A DNA stretch of 64,000 bases from Streptomyces melanogenes (GCF_014649795.1 NZ_BMTS01000004.1:186001-250000), one strand, 5' to 3'; shown: positions 8,429 to 16,667, numbered from the stretch's first letter. Program-made: numbers and translations. Notes: generated by a model from the letters alone, not told the origin.

Positions 8429-9483
8429 ACGGACGGCACCCCGACCTTCATGCCCTCGCGCAGTCCGCCGCCGCTGACCTCCACGCGCCCCTGTCCGAAC
8501 ATGCCGAGCTCGACCTCCACCTCGCGGGCGGTGCCGTTCTCCACCACCTGGACCCCGAAGCCCCCGCCGGGCAGCGCCAGCAGCGCGTTGACCGGGACGG
8601 ACAGGACGTCCTTCCTCGTCTCACCGGTCAGCTCGACCGTGACGGGCGCCTGGTCGAAGCCGTCGACCTTCTTGGGGTCGTCGAAGGAGACCGTGATCTC
8701 GATCTTCGGCGTCTTGTCCTGGGCGTCGTCGCCGGGCTTCGCGGTCTTGCCGACGCCGCTCACCCGGCCCGGAGCCCGGCTGCCGTCCGGCAGCTGCACG
8801 GAGACCTTCGTGCCGGTCTTCGCGGACTTGGCGTCCGCGACCGGCACTTTGAACCGGACGACCCGCTCCGAGCCGGTGACGGTGAGCACCGGTTTGCCGG
8901 GGCCCACCGGGTCGCCGGTGGCCGCGCCCGCCTCCTTGATCCGCAGGGCGCTGCCCGCGAAGGCGATCTGGTCGGTTCCTATCTGCCCGGTCTGCTTCAG
9001 GTCGTGGGACCTCTGCCAGCGCTTGACGGCGGCCGCGGTGGCCGAGGTGTACTCGTCGTCGACGGTGAAGCCGGAGTAGCCGAGCGCGGCCAGGTTCTCC
9101 TCGACCTGGCGGACGTCCTTGCCCTTGTCGCCGCTCTTCAGCGTCCGGTACATCGGCTCCGAGCCGTACATCAGCCGCACCGGCCTGCCGTCCACCTCGT
9201 AGAGGCGTCCGTCGCGCCGCACGGTCGAGCCCGTACCGGCGATCCAGTTGAGGGTGCCGGTGGCGCCCGCGTTGATCCGCCGCTCGCCGAGGAAGCCGAG
9301 CGTGCCGTCCTGCTGCGAGCTGTCGCTGAGGTCGCCGCGGGTGACGGGGGCGGTGGCGGGCGGCAGCCCCGAGCGGTCCTGGGACTTCTTGTGCTCGGGG
9401 GTGCCGAGGGCGGTGACGGCGACACCGCCCCCGGCGACAAGCACGATCGTGGTGAGCGCGACGGCCAGTCGGCGGCGGCTCAT
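8425..9483 (-). CDS. HlyD-like adaptor with peptidoglycan-binding domain
   Basis: This 352-residue exported protein begins with a membrane anchor (about residues 5-28). Next come a beta-barrel/lipoyl-like region (PVTRGDLSDSSQQDGTLGF), a peptidoglycan-binding type 1 domain (about 120-175: VRQVEENLAALGYSGFTVDDEYTSATAAAVKRWQ), and a second barrel-sandwich section with GDPVGPGKPVLTVTGS. In Gram-positive bacteria this fusion links a MacB-like pump to the cell wall. The ATG at 9483 overlaps the lipoprotein stop by four bases (ATGA). Confidence 0.8.
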   Translation of the reverse strand: MSRRRLAVALTTIVLVAGGGVAVTALGTPEHKKSQDRSGLPPATAPVTRGDLSDSSQQDGTLGFLGERRINAGATGTLNWIAGTGSTVRRDGRLYEVDGRPVRLMYGSEPMYRTLKSGDKGKDVRQVEENLAALGYSGFTVDDEYTSATAAAVKRWQRSHDLKQTGQIGTDQIAFAGSALRIKEAGAATGDPVGPGKPVLTVTGSERVVRFKVPVADAKSAKTGTKVSVQLPDGSRAPGRVSGVGKTAKPGDDAQDKTPKIEITVSFDDPKKVDGFDQAPVTVELTGETRKDVLSVPVNALLALPGGGFGVQVVENGTAREVEVELGMFGQGRVEVSGGGLREGMKVGVPSV

Positions 9484-9977
9484 CGGCTGACGCTCTCGCA
9501 CGCCTTGTTCGCCTTGTCGAACTTCACCTTCTCGGCGCCCTCGGGGATGCGCTGCGCCGACATCATCCCGCCGTCGAACTTCGGGTCGGGCATGTTGAAG
9601 CCGTTCTTACGCATGCACTGGGCGTACTTGAGCATCTTGTCCTTGTCCGCCTGCGTGGGGCCCTTGCCGCTGCCCGAGCCGCCCTTGCCCGCGCACGCCT
9701 TGAGCGCCTTCTCCATCTTCTCCTTCGTCATGCCGTCGCCGGAGATGCTCACGGCGCGGTCGTCCTGGCCGGGCTTGGGCTCGGGCACGTTCAGCCCCTG
9801 CTCGCGCAGGCACTTGCGGTGCTCCAGGGCCTGGTCGGCCTTCTTGCCCGCGTCGCTCGTGCTGTCGTTCCCGGCGTCCGGGCCCTTGCCGCCGGAACAG
9901 CCGGTGGCGACGAGCGCGAGGGCGGAGAGGGCCGTGGCCGCCATGATCCGGCCGAGGTGTCGCTGCGAGGTCGTCAT
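9480..9977 (-). CDS. small lipoprotein with duplicated cysteine motif
   Basis: This 165-residue protein has a lipoprotein signal peptide with lipobox LVATGC around residues 22-27. The mature part holds two similar blocks, CLREQGLNVPEPK and CMRKNGFNMPDPK, each followed by another cysteine (KACAGK, KACESV). It therefore looks like an internally duplicated, disulfide-bonded module. It heads the export operon, whose next gene overlaps it. No function is assigned; it is plausibly a surface sensor or accessory subunit of the pump. Confidence 0.75.
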   Translation of the reverse strand: MTTSQRHLGRIMAATALSALALVATGCSGGKGPDAGNDSTSDAGKKADQALEHRKCLREQGLNVPEPKPGQDDRAVSISGDGMTKEKMEKALKACAGKGGSGSGKGPTQADKDKMLKYAQCMRKNGFNMPDPKFDGGMMSAQRIPEGAEKVKFDKANKACESVSR

Positions 9978-10066
9978 GGCCGGGAGCCTGCCGGGAGGGG
10001 GTGTTTCGTTTCTCTCAGCGGATGCGTTAACAACGGCGAAAGGCCCCTTTCATATACACAGGGGGC
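9978..10066. promoter_or_regulatory. divergent promoter region, export operon and two-component system
   Basis: This 89-bp gap separates the divergent lipoprotein and response-regulator genes. It has an AT-richer core (GCGTTAACAACGGCG near 10025) and then AAAGGCCCCTTT (10039-10050), an interrupted palindrome. It is the likely place where the regulator controls both directions; no consensus operator is recognised. Confidence 0.4.
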
Positions 10067-10726
10067 ATGCGCGTACTGGTGGTGGAGGACGAGGAATTCC
10101 TGGCGGAGATGATCGCCGAGGGGCTGCGCCGCGACGCGCTCGCCGTCGACGTGGCCGCCGACGGCCCCGAGGCGCTGCGCAAGCTGGCCTTCGGCGCGTA
10201 CGACGTGATGGTCCTCGACCGCGATCTGCCCGGCCTGCACGGCGACGAGGTGTGCCGGCACGTGGTCGAGCGGCGGCTGCTGACGCGGGTGCTGATGCTG
10301 ACGGCCGCCGGGACCGTGCGCGACCGGGTCGACGGCCTGGGCCTGGGCGCCGACGACTACCTCGCCAAGCCCTTCGCGTACGACGAACTCCTCGCCCGCG
10401 TCCTGGCGCTCGGCCGCCGTGCCCGGCCCGCCCTTCCGCCCGTCCTGGAGCGCGCCGGGATCGTCCTGGACACCGCCCGCCGCCAGGCCAGCCGCGACGG
10501 ACGCCATCTGCACCTGTCGCGCAAGGAGTTCGCGGTCCTCGAAGCGCTGCTGCGGGCCGAGGGCGCGGTGGTCAGCGGCGAGGACCTCATCGAGCAGGTG
10601 TGGGAGGAGCACACCAGCTACCGCACCAACGCCGTACGCGTCACCCTCAGCAAGCTCCGCGCCAAACTGGGCGAGCCGCCCGTGGTGGAGACGGTGCCGG
10701 GCGCGGGCTACCGGATCGGCGCATGA
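10067..10726 (+). CDS. OmpR-family response regulator
   Basis: This 219-residue regulator has a receiver domain (residues 1-115) with the acidic pair in VVEDEEFL, the phosphoacceptor Asp in MVLDRDLPG, the conserved Thr in LMLTAA and Lys in LAKPFAYDEL. A winged-helix DNA-binding domain (about 125-215) contains LSRKEFAVLEALL and TNAVRVTLSKLRAKLGEP. Its stop overlaps the start of the histidine kinase by four bases (ATGA). It is divergent from the export operon, which it probably controls. Confidence 0.92.
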   Translation: MRVLVVEDEEFLAEMIAEGLRRDALAVDVAADGPEALRKLAFGAYDVMVLDRDLPGLHGDEVCRHVVERRLLTRVLMLTAAGTVRDRVDGLGLGADDYLAKPFAYDELLARVLALGRRARPALPPVLERAGIVLDTARRQASRDGRHLHLSRKEFAVLEALLRAEGAVVSGEDLIEQVWEEHTSYRTNAVRVTLSKLRAKLGEPPVVETVPGAGYRIGA

Positions 10727-11925
10727 GGTCCGAACGCGCCCGGCTGACCGCCCTGTACGGCGGGCTCCTGGTCCTGGCGGGCGCCCTGCTCACGGCGGTG
10801 GTGTACCTGCTGGTCCAGCAGGGGCTCTACGCCTCGATCAGTACGGCCGTGACGACCGCCGTGCCCGCCAAGGAGCTGAAGGACCTCCCCACCGCCGTCC
10901 CCCGGCAGAGCGCCGCGCCCGCGAGCCCGTCCCCGCTGCCGCCGGGCGTCGTCCAGGGTCTCGCGGTCACCCGGACGCTCAGCGACGCGGCCGAGCACGC
11001 CGCCCTCAACCGGCTGCTCGCGGTCTCCGTGATCGTCTTCTGTGCCTACGCGGTGCTCTCCATCGCGCTCGCCTGGTGGATGGCGGGCCGGGTGCTGCGC
11101 CCGGTCGCCGTGATCACCGAGACCGCGCGGCGGCTGTCCGGCGAGAACCTGCACGAGCGGATCGCCCTGGAGGCGCCGCCGGGCGAGCTCAAGCAACTGG
11201 CGGACACCTTCGACGGGATGCTGGGGCGGATGGAGCAGCTCGTCTCGGCCCAGCAGCGGTTCGCCGCGAACGCCGCCCACGAGCTGCGCACCCCGGTGGC
11301 CGTGCAGCGGGCGGCGGCGGAGATCGGGCTCGCGGGGGAGCCGGACGCGCAGAAGGTGGCGCGGATCCGCGCCAAGCTCATCGCGGTCGCCGACGACAGC
11401 GAGCGGATCATCGAGGGGCTGCTGCTGCTCGCGGCCTCCGAGCAGGGCCTGGAGCGCCGGGAGCCGGTGGCGGTGCACGAGGTCGCCCGGGAGGCGGTGG
11501 GCGCACTCGCGGGCGAGGCGAAGGAGCGGGGCGTGACGGTCACGGTCCACGCCGGTCCGCTGACCGTGCCCGGGGACGCGGTGCTGCTCGACCGGCTGCT
11601 GCACAACCTGGTCGCCAACGGCATCCGCCACAACGTGCCGGACGGCCGCGTCGAGGTCCGCACCGGCCCCGACGGCATCACGGTGTCCAACACCGGCCCC
11701 GAGATCCCCCCGGACACGGTCCCCGCCCTCTTCGAACCCTTCCGCCGCCTCACCCAACGCCACCGCCACACCCCGGGCGAGGGCGCGGGCCTGGGCATGT
11801 CGATCGTCGCGGCGATCGCCCGGGCGCATGGGGGGAGGACGAGGGCGTATGCGAATGGAGAGGGGGGCGGCCTCACCGTGCAGGTGACCTTTCCTCGGGT
11901 TGCCGAGCCCCTACGGCACGGGTGA
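10723..11925 (+). CDS. sensor histidine kinase
   Basis: This 400-residue kinase has a first transmembrane helix (about residues 9-33), a short extracytoplasmic loop rich in Pro and Ser (about 34-85), a second helix (about 90-115) and a HAMP linker. The dimerisation domain has NAAHELRTPVAVQ with the phosphorylated His. The ATPase domain has N-box HNLVANGIRHN and G-box GEGAGLGMSIV. The ATG at 10723 overlaps the response-regulator stop. The sensor loop is small, so it may sense through the membrane or through the divergent lipoprotein. Confidence 0.9.
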   Translation: MRSERARLTALYGGLLVLAGALLTAVVYLLVQQGLYASISTAVTTAVPAKELKDLPTAVPRQSAAPASPSPLPPGVVQGLAVTRTLSDAAEHAALNRLLAVSVIVFCAYAVLSIALAWWMAGRVLRPVAVITETARRLSGENLHERIALEAPPGELKQLADTFDGMLGRMEQLVSAQQRFAANAAHELRTPVAVQRAAAEIGLAGEPDAQKVARIRAKLIAVADDSERIIEGLLLLAASEQGLERREPVAVHEVAREAVGALAGEAKERGVTVTVHAGPLTVPGDAVLLDRLLHNLVANGIRHNVPDGRVEVRTGPDGITVSNTGPEIPPDTVPALFEPFRRLTQRHRHTPGEGAGLGMSIVAAIARAHGGRTRAYANGEGGGLTVQVTFPRVAEPLRHG

Positions 11926-11963
11926 GCGGAGCCGTGGAGCCGCGTGCGGTCCCGGGTGCCCTA

Positions 11964-12015
11964 CAGGGGCGCGGGGAACTGCGCGACCAGCCCAGACGGC
12001 CCGCAGTCGACCAAG
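11964..12015. repeat. Streptomyces-type dispersed intergenic repeat
   Basis: The stretch CAGGGGCGCGGGGAACTGCG, continuing CGACCAGCCC and CCGCAGTCGACCA, matches from memory a short element found in many intergenic gaps of Streptomyces genomes, often after convergent genes. Only one copy was noticed in this window. Confidence 0.5.
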
Positions 12016-12035
12016 CACAGAAGCAGCAAGTGCTT
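12013..12035. terminator. short hairpin between kinase and tetR genes
   Basis: AAGCAC (12013-12018) and GTGCTT (12030-12035) can pair around an 11-nt loop. The hairpin overlaps the tetR stop codon and lies between converging genes. It is a weak stem. Confidence 0.35.
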
Positions 12036-12606
12036 AGTCGCCCTCTATCAGCCGCTGCAAGCCCGGCGCATACAGATCCGCAACCCGCTCGGCCGAGGCA
12101 AGATGCCCCGCGCCCGGGCGGTGCAGGCTCAACGTCGCTCCCAGACCAAGGAGCTGGCCCGCGATCAGCTCGGCCCGCAACTCCGCGTCGGGGACGGGCA
12201 GCAGCCCGGACAGCCGCGCGGTGACCTGCTCGCGGAACCGGTCGCGCAGCAGCGTGCGCTCGTCGTCGCGCCCCAGCGAGAAGACGACGCGCAGCAGCGG
12301 ATCGCCCCGGAACTCGTCACGCAGCCGCAGCATCGTGAGCACGAGGTGGCGTCCCAGCTCGGCGGGCGGCGCCGCGAACAGCTCGTCGGCCACGGGCTGG
12401 AAGTCGGCGACCGTGTGGAACAGCTGCTCCTTGCTGCCGAACCGCTTCACGATGAGGGAAGGACTGACCCCCGCGTCGGCCGCGATGCCCCGCAGGGTCA
12501 CCTCGGTGTAGGCGCGCAGGGCGAAGGCGCGGCGCGCGGCGCGCAGGATGGCGTCGCGGCCGGTGCCCTGCTCGGGGGCCGTACTCTCCACGGGCGCGGT
12601 GGTCAT
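12034..12606 (-). CDS. TetR-family regulator of the adjacent MFS exporter
   Basis: This 190-residue TetR protein has an N-terminal helix-turn-helix (about residues 15-65: ILRAARRAFALRAYTEVTLRGIAADAGVSPSLIVKRFGSKEQLF) and a helical C-terminal ligand domain. Its start overlaps the MFS gene stop by four bases (ATGA), so exporter and regulator form one operon. The 49-bp inverted repeat just upstream of the MFS gene is the obvious operator candidate. Because the pair abuts antO, it could regulate export of the antimycin product, but that is inference. Confidence 0.85.
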   Translation of the reverse strand: MTTAPVESTAPEQGTGRDAILRAARRAFALRAYTEVTLRGIAADAGVSPSLIVKRFGSKEQLFHTVADFQPVADELFAAPPAELGRHLVLTMLRLRDEFRGDPLLRVVFSLGRDDERTLLRDRFREQVTARLSGLLPVPDAELRAELIAGQLLGLGATLSLHRPGAGHLASAERVADLYAPGLQRLIEGD

Positions 12607-14078
12607 CTGCCCTCCTGGGCCGCGGGCACCGATGTCGACCCTCCGACCGTACCGGCCCCGGCCGCCCCGGCGCGCTCCGGTCGCCGCGCGGGCAGGAACG
12701 CCGTCGCCACCAGGGCCGCGAGCGCGGCGCCCGCCGCGATCAGGAAGATCAGCAGATACGCGTGCAGAGTGGGCGCGGTGCGGCCCGCCGCCTCGAACGT
12801 GACGTTGGCCAGGACCGCGGTGACCACCGCGCTGCAGCACGCCTGGCCCACCGAACGCATCAGGGTGTTGAGGCCGTTCGCGGCGCCGGTCTCGCTCACC
12901 GGCACGCCCTGCATGACGAGGGCCGGGAGCGCCGAGTACGCGATGGCGGTACCGGCCGAGACCACGGTGGCGCCGGCCACGATCAGCCAGAGGCTGTGGC
13001 TGGTGAAGAACCGTACGACGTAACCCACCGCCATCACGCAGGCGGCCAGACCGAGGGCCGTCCGGGGGCCGTACTTGGCGGATATCTTCGCCGACACCGG
13101 CGACAGCGCGACCATCGAGAGACCGCCGGGCAGCAGACACAGACCGCTGACCACGATGGACGCGCCCAGCCCGTATCCGGTGGACTTCGGCTCCTGCACC
13201 ATCTGGGCGGTCACCAACGAGTTGGCGTAGAAGGCGAAGCCGATGAAGAGGGCGGCGATGTTGGTGAGCAGGACCGCGGGCCGGGCCGAGACCCGCAGGT
13301 CGACCATCGGGGATTCGGTACGCAGCTCGTAGCGGCCCCAGACGAGGGCGATCGCCAGCGACCCGGCGAGCAGGCCGAGGGTGCGCGCCGAGGTCCAGCC
13401 CCAGTCGGCGCCCTGGGTGATCGCCAGCAGCAGGCCGACCAGGGCGGCGGTGAGGCCGAGCGTGCCGAGCACGTCGAAGCGGCCCGGGGTGCGCACCGGT
13501 GACTCGGGGACGATCCAGAGCACCAGGAGCAGATCGAGGACGCCGAGGGCCGCCGACGCCCAGAACATGGTGTGCCAGTCGAAGTTCTCCACGACCAGCG
13601 CCGCCACCGGGAGTCCCACGGCGGCGCCGATGCCGAGCGTGGAGCTCATCAGGGCTATGGAGGGCAGGACGCGGGCGGGCGGCAGTTCGTCGCGGATGAT
13701 GCTGATGCCGAGTGGGATGACGGCGAGGGCCGCGCCCTGGAGCGCGCGGCCCGCGATCAGCACGCCGATGTCGGAGGTGGCCGCGCACAGCACGGACCCG
13801 ACGGTCAGCACGCCGAGCGAGGCGAGCAGGACGCGCCGCTTGCCGTACATGTCGCCGACCCGGCCGAGGACCGGGGTGAAGACCGCGCCGGTCAGCAGCG
13901 TGATGGTGACGAGCCAGCCCGCCGCGCCCGGACTGCTGCCGGTGAGGGCCGGGACGTGCGGCAGCAGCGGCACGACCAGTGTCTGCATCACGGCGACGAC
14001 CACACCGCAGAAGGCGAGCACGGGGACGACGAAGCGGCTGCGGGGGTCGTGGGCGGGGGTGGCTGTCGCCGCGGTCAT
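12603..14078 (-). CDS. MFS drug exporter, 14-helix DHA2 type
   Basis: This 491-residue major-facilitator protein has about 14 hydrophobic helices. Motif A appears as GRVGDMYGKRRVLLAS after TM2, and motif C is suggested by GIGAAVGLPVAALVVENFDW in TM5. These place it with DHA2 proton-driven multidrug exporters (EmrB/QacA type). The ATG at 14078 is chosen because an alternative start at 14111 would place the coding region inside the inverted repeat. It is first in an operon with tetR and lies 129 nt downstream of antO on the same strand. Confidence 0.85.
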   Translation of the reverse strand: MTAATATPAHDPRSRFVVPVLAFCGVVVAVMQTLVVPLLPHVPALTGSSPGAAGWLVTITLLTGAVFTPVLGRVGDMYGKRRVLLASLGVLTVGSVLCAATSDIGVLIAGRALQGAALAVIPLGISIIRDELPPARVLPSIALMSSTLGIGAAVGLPVAALVVENFDWHTMFWASAALGVLDLLLVLWIVPESPVRTPGRFDVLGTLGLTAALVGLLLAITQGADWGWTSARTLGLLAGSLAIALVWGRYELRTESPMVDLRVSARPAVLLTNIAALFIGFAFYANSLVTAQMVQEPKSTGYGLGASIVVSGLCLLPGGLSMVALSPVSAKISAKYGPRTALGLAACVMAVGYVVRFFTSHSLWLIVAGATVVSAGTAIAYSALPALVMQGVPVSETGAANGLNTLMRSVGQACCSAVVTAVLANVTFEAAGRTAPTLHAYLLIFLIAAGAALAALVATAFLPARRPERAGAAGAGTVGGSTSVPAAQEGR

Positions 14079-14102
14079 GCTGCTCCAGGGGCTGGTCAGG
14101 AA

Positions 14103-14151
14103 GGGGTGCACAAGCGTTCACCCCCTCTTAGGGTAAACGCTTGTGCACCCC
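14103..14151. promoter_or_regulatory. 49-bp inverted repeat, probable TetR operator
   Basis: Left arm 14103-14123 and right arm 14131-14151 (each 21 nt, beginning GGGGTGCACAAGCGTT and ending AACGCTTGTGCACCCC) pair with a single mismatch around a 7-nt centre. It starts 25 nt upstream of the MFS start codon. The length suggests two TetR dimers. It could also fold as a hairpin in RNA reading through from antO. Confidence 0.7.
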
Positions 14152-14177
14152 CGTGTCCCGGCCTTGTAGAGCCGCTG

Positions 14178-14199
14178 AGCGGACTCCTGGAAGTCCGCT
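14178..14199 (-). terminator. hairpin after antO
   Basis: AGCGGACT (14178-14185) and AGTCCGCT (14192-14199) form a perfect 8-bp stem directly downstream of the antO stop. It probably ends the antH-O transcript. Confidence 0.5.
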
Positions 14200-14206
14200 G
14201 GACCGC

Positions 14207-15007
14207 TCAGCCTCCCGACGACAGCCTTCCCAGCGTCTCGATCACGGACCGCGACGCCGGGGACCCGGGCTCGATCAGCGTGTAGTGGCCGGTGCCCGGC
14301 AGCAGGACGTGCTCGGCATCCGTGTGCACCGCGAGGTAGTCCGTGAACTGCCCCAGCGGCACCTCCTCGTCCACCTCTCCGTTCAGCACCACCGTGCGCA
14401 CCCCCGTGGTGCCCTTGCCGCGCAGCAGGGTGAGCGGGTCGACCAGCGGGAGCCGCGCCTCGACCTGGTCGGCGCCGCCCAGCAGTTGCAGGCCCGCGCC
14501 GTCGCTGAGGTCGTCGCGGATGGTGGCCGCGAGGTCGGTGATCGGGGCGAGGCCCAGGACCGCCGTGGGCAGCCGGGTGGTGTACCAGGGCGAGCTCTCG
14601 GGCAGCAGGGCCCGCGCCCCGGCCCACAGGGCGAGGTGGCCGCCGGAGCAGTGGCCCGCGAGCACGAAGGGCCGCCCCTCGGGGATGGTGTCGACGGCGA
14701 GCGCGATGTCGTCGAAGGTGGCCGGATACCCGCCCGCCCCGCCCGACCTGCGGAAGCCCGGCAGGATCGTGGTGAACCCGTGCTGTGCCAGATGGGCCGC
14801 GAACGGGGTCAGATGCATCCGGTCGTAGCGCCAGTAGCCGCCGTGCAGCAGCATCACCAGCGGCGCCTCGGGGTCCTCGGCCGGCCACAGGTCGTACACC
14901 TGGTGCGGGTGCGAGCCGTACTTGCGGTGCACGGGGGCCAGCACCGGGCGGATGCTCAGCACCCGGCGCTCCTCCTCGGCCGCGAACGCGGAAGGGGTCC
15001 TAGACAT
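14207..15007 (-). CDS. antO: AntO: formamidase-like alpha/beta-hydrolase
   Basis: This 266-residue alpha/beta-hydrolase is of the kynurenine-formamidase family. It shows the oxyanion motif HGGYWR (about residue 55), nucleophile GHCSGGH (about 118-124) and catalytic His in GTGHYT near residue 240. By family it would hydrolyse N-formylkynurenine to kynurenine, which fits its overlap with the tryptophan dioxygenase gene. In antimycin work AntO has, as I recall, been assigned to N-formylation of 3-aminosalicylate. Both roles act on an aryl formamide, and sequence alone does not decide. The nucleophile motif has Cys beside the Ser (HCSGG), an unusual neighbour. It is last in the antH-O operon and overlaps antN by 8 nt. 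Confidence 0.8.
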   Translation of the reverse strand: MSRTPSAFAAEEERRVLSIRPVLAPVHRKYGSHPHQVYDLWPAEDPEAPLVMLLHGGYWRYDRMHLTPFAAHLAQHGFTTILPGFRRSGGAGGYPATFDDIALAVDTIPEGRPFVLAGHCSGGHLALWAGARALLPESSPWYTTRLPTAVLGLAPITDLAATIRDDLSDGAGLQLLGGADQVEARLPLVDPLTLLRGKGTTGVRTVVLNGEVDEEVPLGQFTDYLAVHTDAEHVLLPGTGHYTLIEPGSPASRSVIETLGRLSSGG

Positions 15008-15851
15008 AGCTGCGCGCCGTCCAGAGCTCGGGGAACACGGACCGCTGGGCGCGCTTCTCCAGCCACGCCACGCCCGGCGAGCCGCCGCTGCCCGCCTTGG
15101 CGCCCATCGCCCGGCGGGTGGCGAGCAGATGGTCGCTGCGCCAGCGCAGCACGAGCTCGGCCACCTCGGTGAGCTCCTCGCCGAGCCGCACCAGCGGGTC
15201 GTCCTGCGGCCCGGCGTAGATCTGCCGCCAGACCTCCTCGACCCAGGAGTCCGGCTGGTACGCCTCGGTCACGTCCCGCTCCACGACGTGCTCCGGCACG
15301 GGCAGGCCGCGGCGGTACAGGAAGCGCAGCACCTCGTCGTAGAGCGACGGCTCGGCCAGCGCCTCCTCCAGCTCGGCGTAGACGGCCGGGTGCCCCCGGT
15401 GCGCCTGCACCATGGAGCGGGACTTGTCGGCGAGCAGGAACTCCATGTGGCGGTACTGCGCCGACTGGAACCCGGAGGCCTCGCCGAAGGCCGCGCGGAA
15501 CCCGTTGAACTGGGCCGGGGTCAGCGCCGCCAGCGGCGTCCAGGAGTCGTTGAGCGCCTGGTGCGAGCGGCGGCTGCGGCGCAGCGCGTCCATCGCTTGC
15601 TCGAGGTCGTCCTTGAGTAAGGCGTCCCGGGCCGTGCGCCACTCGTACACGATGAGGGTGAACCACAGCTCCATCACCTGGGTGGTGACGATGAACGCCA
15701 TCTCACCGGGGTCGTTGGAGAGCGGCCGCTGGAGGGTGGAAAGCAGCGAGGCGTGGACGTAGTCCTCGTACGGCGTGGTCCCCTCGAACTGCACCTGGGG
15801 CGCCTCGTCGGCGGCCGCGGGCGTGGCGAGGGCGCTGGTCTGCTCGGTCAT
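15000..15851 (-). CDS. antN: AntN: tryptophan 2,3-dioxygenase
   Basis: This 283-residue heme dioxygenase opens the indole ring of tryptophan to N-formylkynurenine. It shows family blocks TPYEDYVHASLLSTLQ, NDPGEMAFIVTTQVMELWF, the substrate loop FGEASGFQSAQYRHMEFLL, and HWR-equivalent RWRSDHLLATRRAMG near the C-terminus. It supplies kynurenine for anthranilate and hence the 3-formamidosalicylate starter of antimycin. It carries a rare TTA leucine codon (codon 78, bases 15618-15620), in a genome context where TTA is almost absent. Its stop overlaps antO, and antM precedes it by 33 nt. Confidence 0.92.
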   Translation of the reverse strand: MTEQTSALATPAAADEAPQVQFEGTTPYEDYVHASLLSTLQRPLSNDPGEMAFIVTTQVMELWFTLIVYEWRTARDALLKDDLEQAMDALRRSRRSHQALNDSWTPLAALTPAQFNGFRAAFGEASGFQSAQYRHMEFLLADKSRSMVQAHRGHPAVYAELEEALAEPSLYDEVLRFLYRRGLPVPEHVVERDVTEAYQPDSWVEEVWRQIYAGPQDDPLVRLGEELTEVAELVLRWRSDHLLATRRAMGAKAGSGGSPGVAWLEKRAQRSVFPELWTARSYV

Positions 15852-15884
15852 GGGTCTCCGTAGGTGGTGGGGCGGGCCGGGTGG

Positions 15885-16667
15885 TCAGACCGGCATTCCG
15901 ATGTGCGCGCCCCCGGTCGCGTCCAGCCACTGGCCGGTGACCCAGCGCGCGTCGTCACTCGCCACGAACGCGACCACGTCGGCGATGTCCGACGGGCGGC
16001 CGATCCGGTTGAAGACGGAGGTGGCCGCGTACGCGTTCAGCACCTCCGGCACCTTCAGGGTCGGGTTGATCTCCGTGTAGGTGAAGCCGGGCGCCACCGC
16101 GTTCACGGTGATCCCCCGCGTGCCCAGCTCCGGAGCGAGGGCGAGGGTGAGGGTGTCCAGGGCGCCCTTGGTCATCGAGTACGCGGAGATGTTCGGCATG
16201 GCGATCCGGGTGACGCCGGAGGAGATGTTGATGATGCGGCCGTTGTCGCGCAGCCGGCCGAGGCCCTGCTGGATGACGAAGAAGGGGGCCTTGACGTTGA
16301 TCGCGAAGAGCCGGTCGTACTCCTTCTCGCTGACGTCGCCGATCCGCCTCGGCAGGGTGACCCCGGCATTGTTGACGAGGATGTCCAGGCCGGGCTCGGC
16401 GCCGTACTCGGACAGCCCCTTGTCGAAGGCGGCCCACAGCGCCTCGGCGTCGCCGGGCACGCCGAGCTCGGCGCGGAGCGCGAACGCCCGGCCGCCGGCC
16501 GCCTCGATCTCGGCGACGGCCTCCTCGGCGGCCTCGGTGCGGTGCCCGTAGTGCACGGCCACCAGGGCGCCCTCGGCGGCCAGCCGCAGCGAGATCGCCC
16601 GGCCGATTCCGCGGCTGCCACCGGTCACCAGGGCCGTCCGGCCGCTCAGCCTGCCCGTACTGGTCAT
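15885..16667 (-). CDS. antM: AntM: SDR ketoreductase
   Basis: This 260-residue classical short-chain dehydrogenase has the NADP-binding TGGSRGIGRA, NNAGV, catalytic Ser in ISSGVTR, and Tyr-Lys in YSMTKGAL. It is FabG-like in size. In antimycin assembly AntM is the discrete ketoreductase that converts the C8 ketone of the AntD-bound intermediate to the hydroxyl later acylated by AntB. It lies between antL (99 nt gap) and antN (33 nt gap) in the same direction. Confidence 0.85.
   Translation of the reverse strand: MTSTGRLSGRTALVTGGSRGIGRAISLRLAAEGALVAVHYGHRTEAAEEAVAEIEAAGGRAFALRAELGVPGDAEALWAAFDKGLSEYGAEPGLDILVNNAGVTLPRRIGDVSEKEYDRLFAINVKAPFFVIQQGLGRLRDNGRIINISSGVTRIAMPNISAYSMTKGALDTLTLALAPELGTRGITVNAVAPGFTYTEINPTLKVPEVLNAYAATSVFNRIGRPSDIADVVAFVASDDARWVTGQWLDATGGAHIGMPV

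Noticed and set aside
9004..10722. An N-terminal extension of the histidine kinase of more than 500 residues
   Set aside because: The extension is antisense to the adaptor and lipoprotein genes and out of frame with the response regulator. The ATG at 10723 with the ATGA overlap is the true start.
796..13040. Other TTA strings in coding regions (for example in the SARP gene near 796 and in the MFS gene near 13020)
   Set aside because: In frame they are GGT TAC, not a TTA codon.
12607..14121. Reading the tetR frame as one 695-residue protein extending through the MFS gene
   Set aside because: Only the last 190 residues show a TetR domain; the rest is an out-of-frame shadow of the MFS exporter. 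The ATG at 12606 overlaps the MFS stop in the usual ATGA manner.
14207..15851. A tryptophan-catabolic kynurenine operon
   Set aside because: There is no kynureninase and no downstream catabolic enzyme; the genes are in the same operon as antM and antHIJKL, so supply of a biosynthetic starter fits better.
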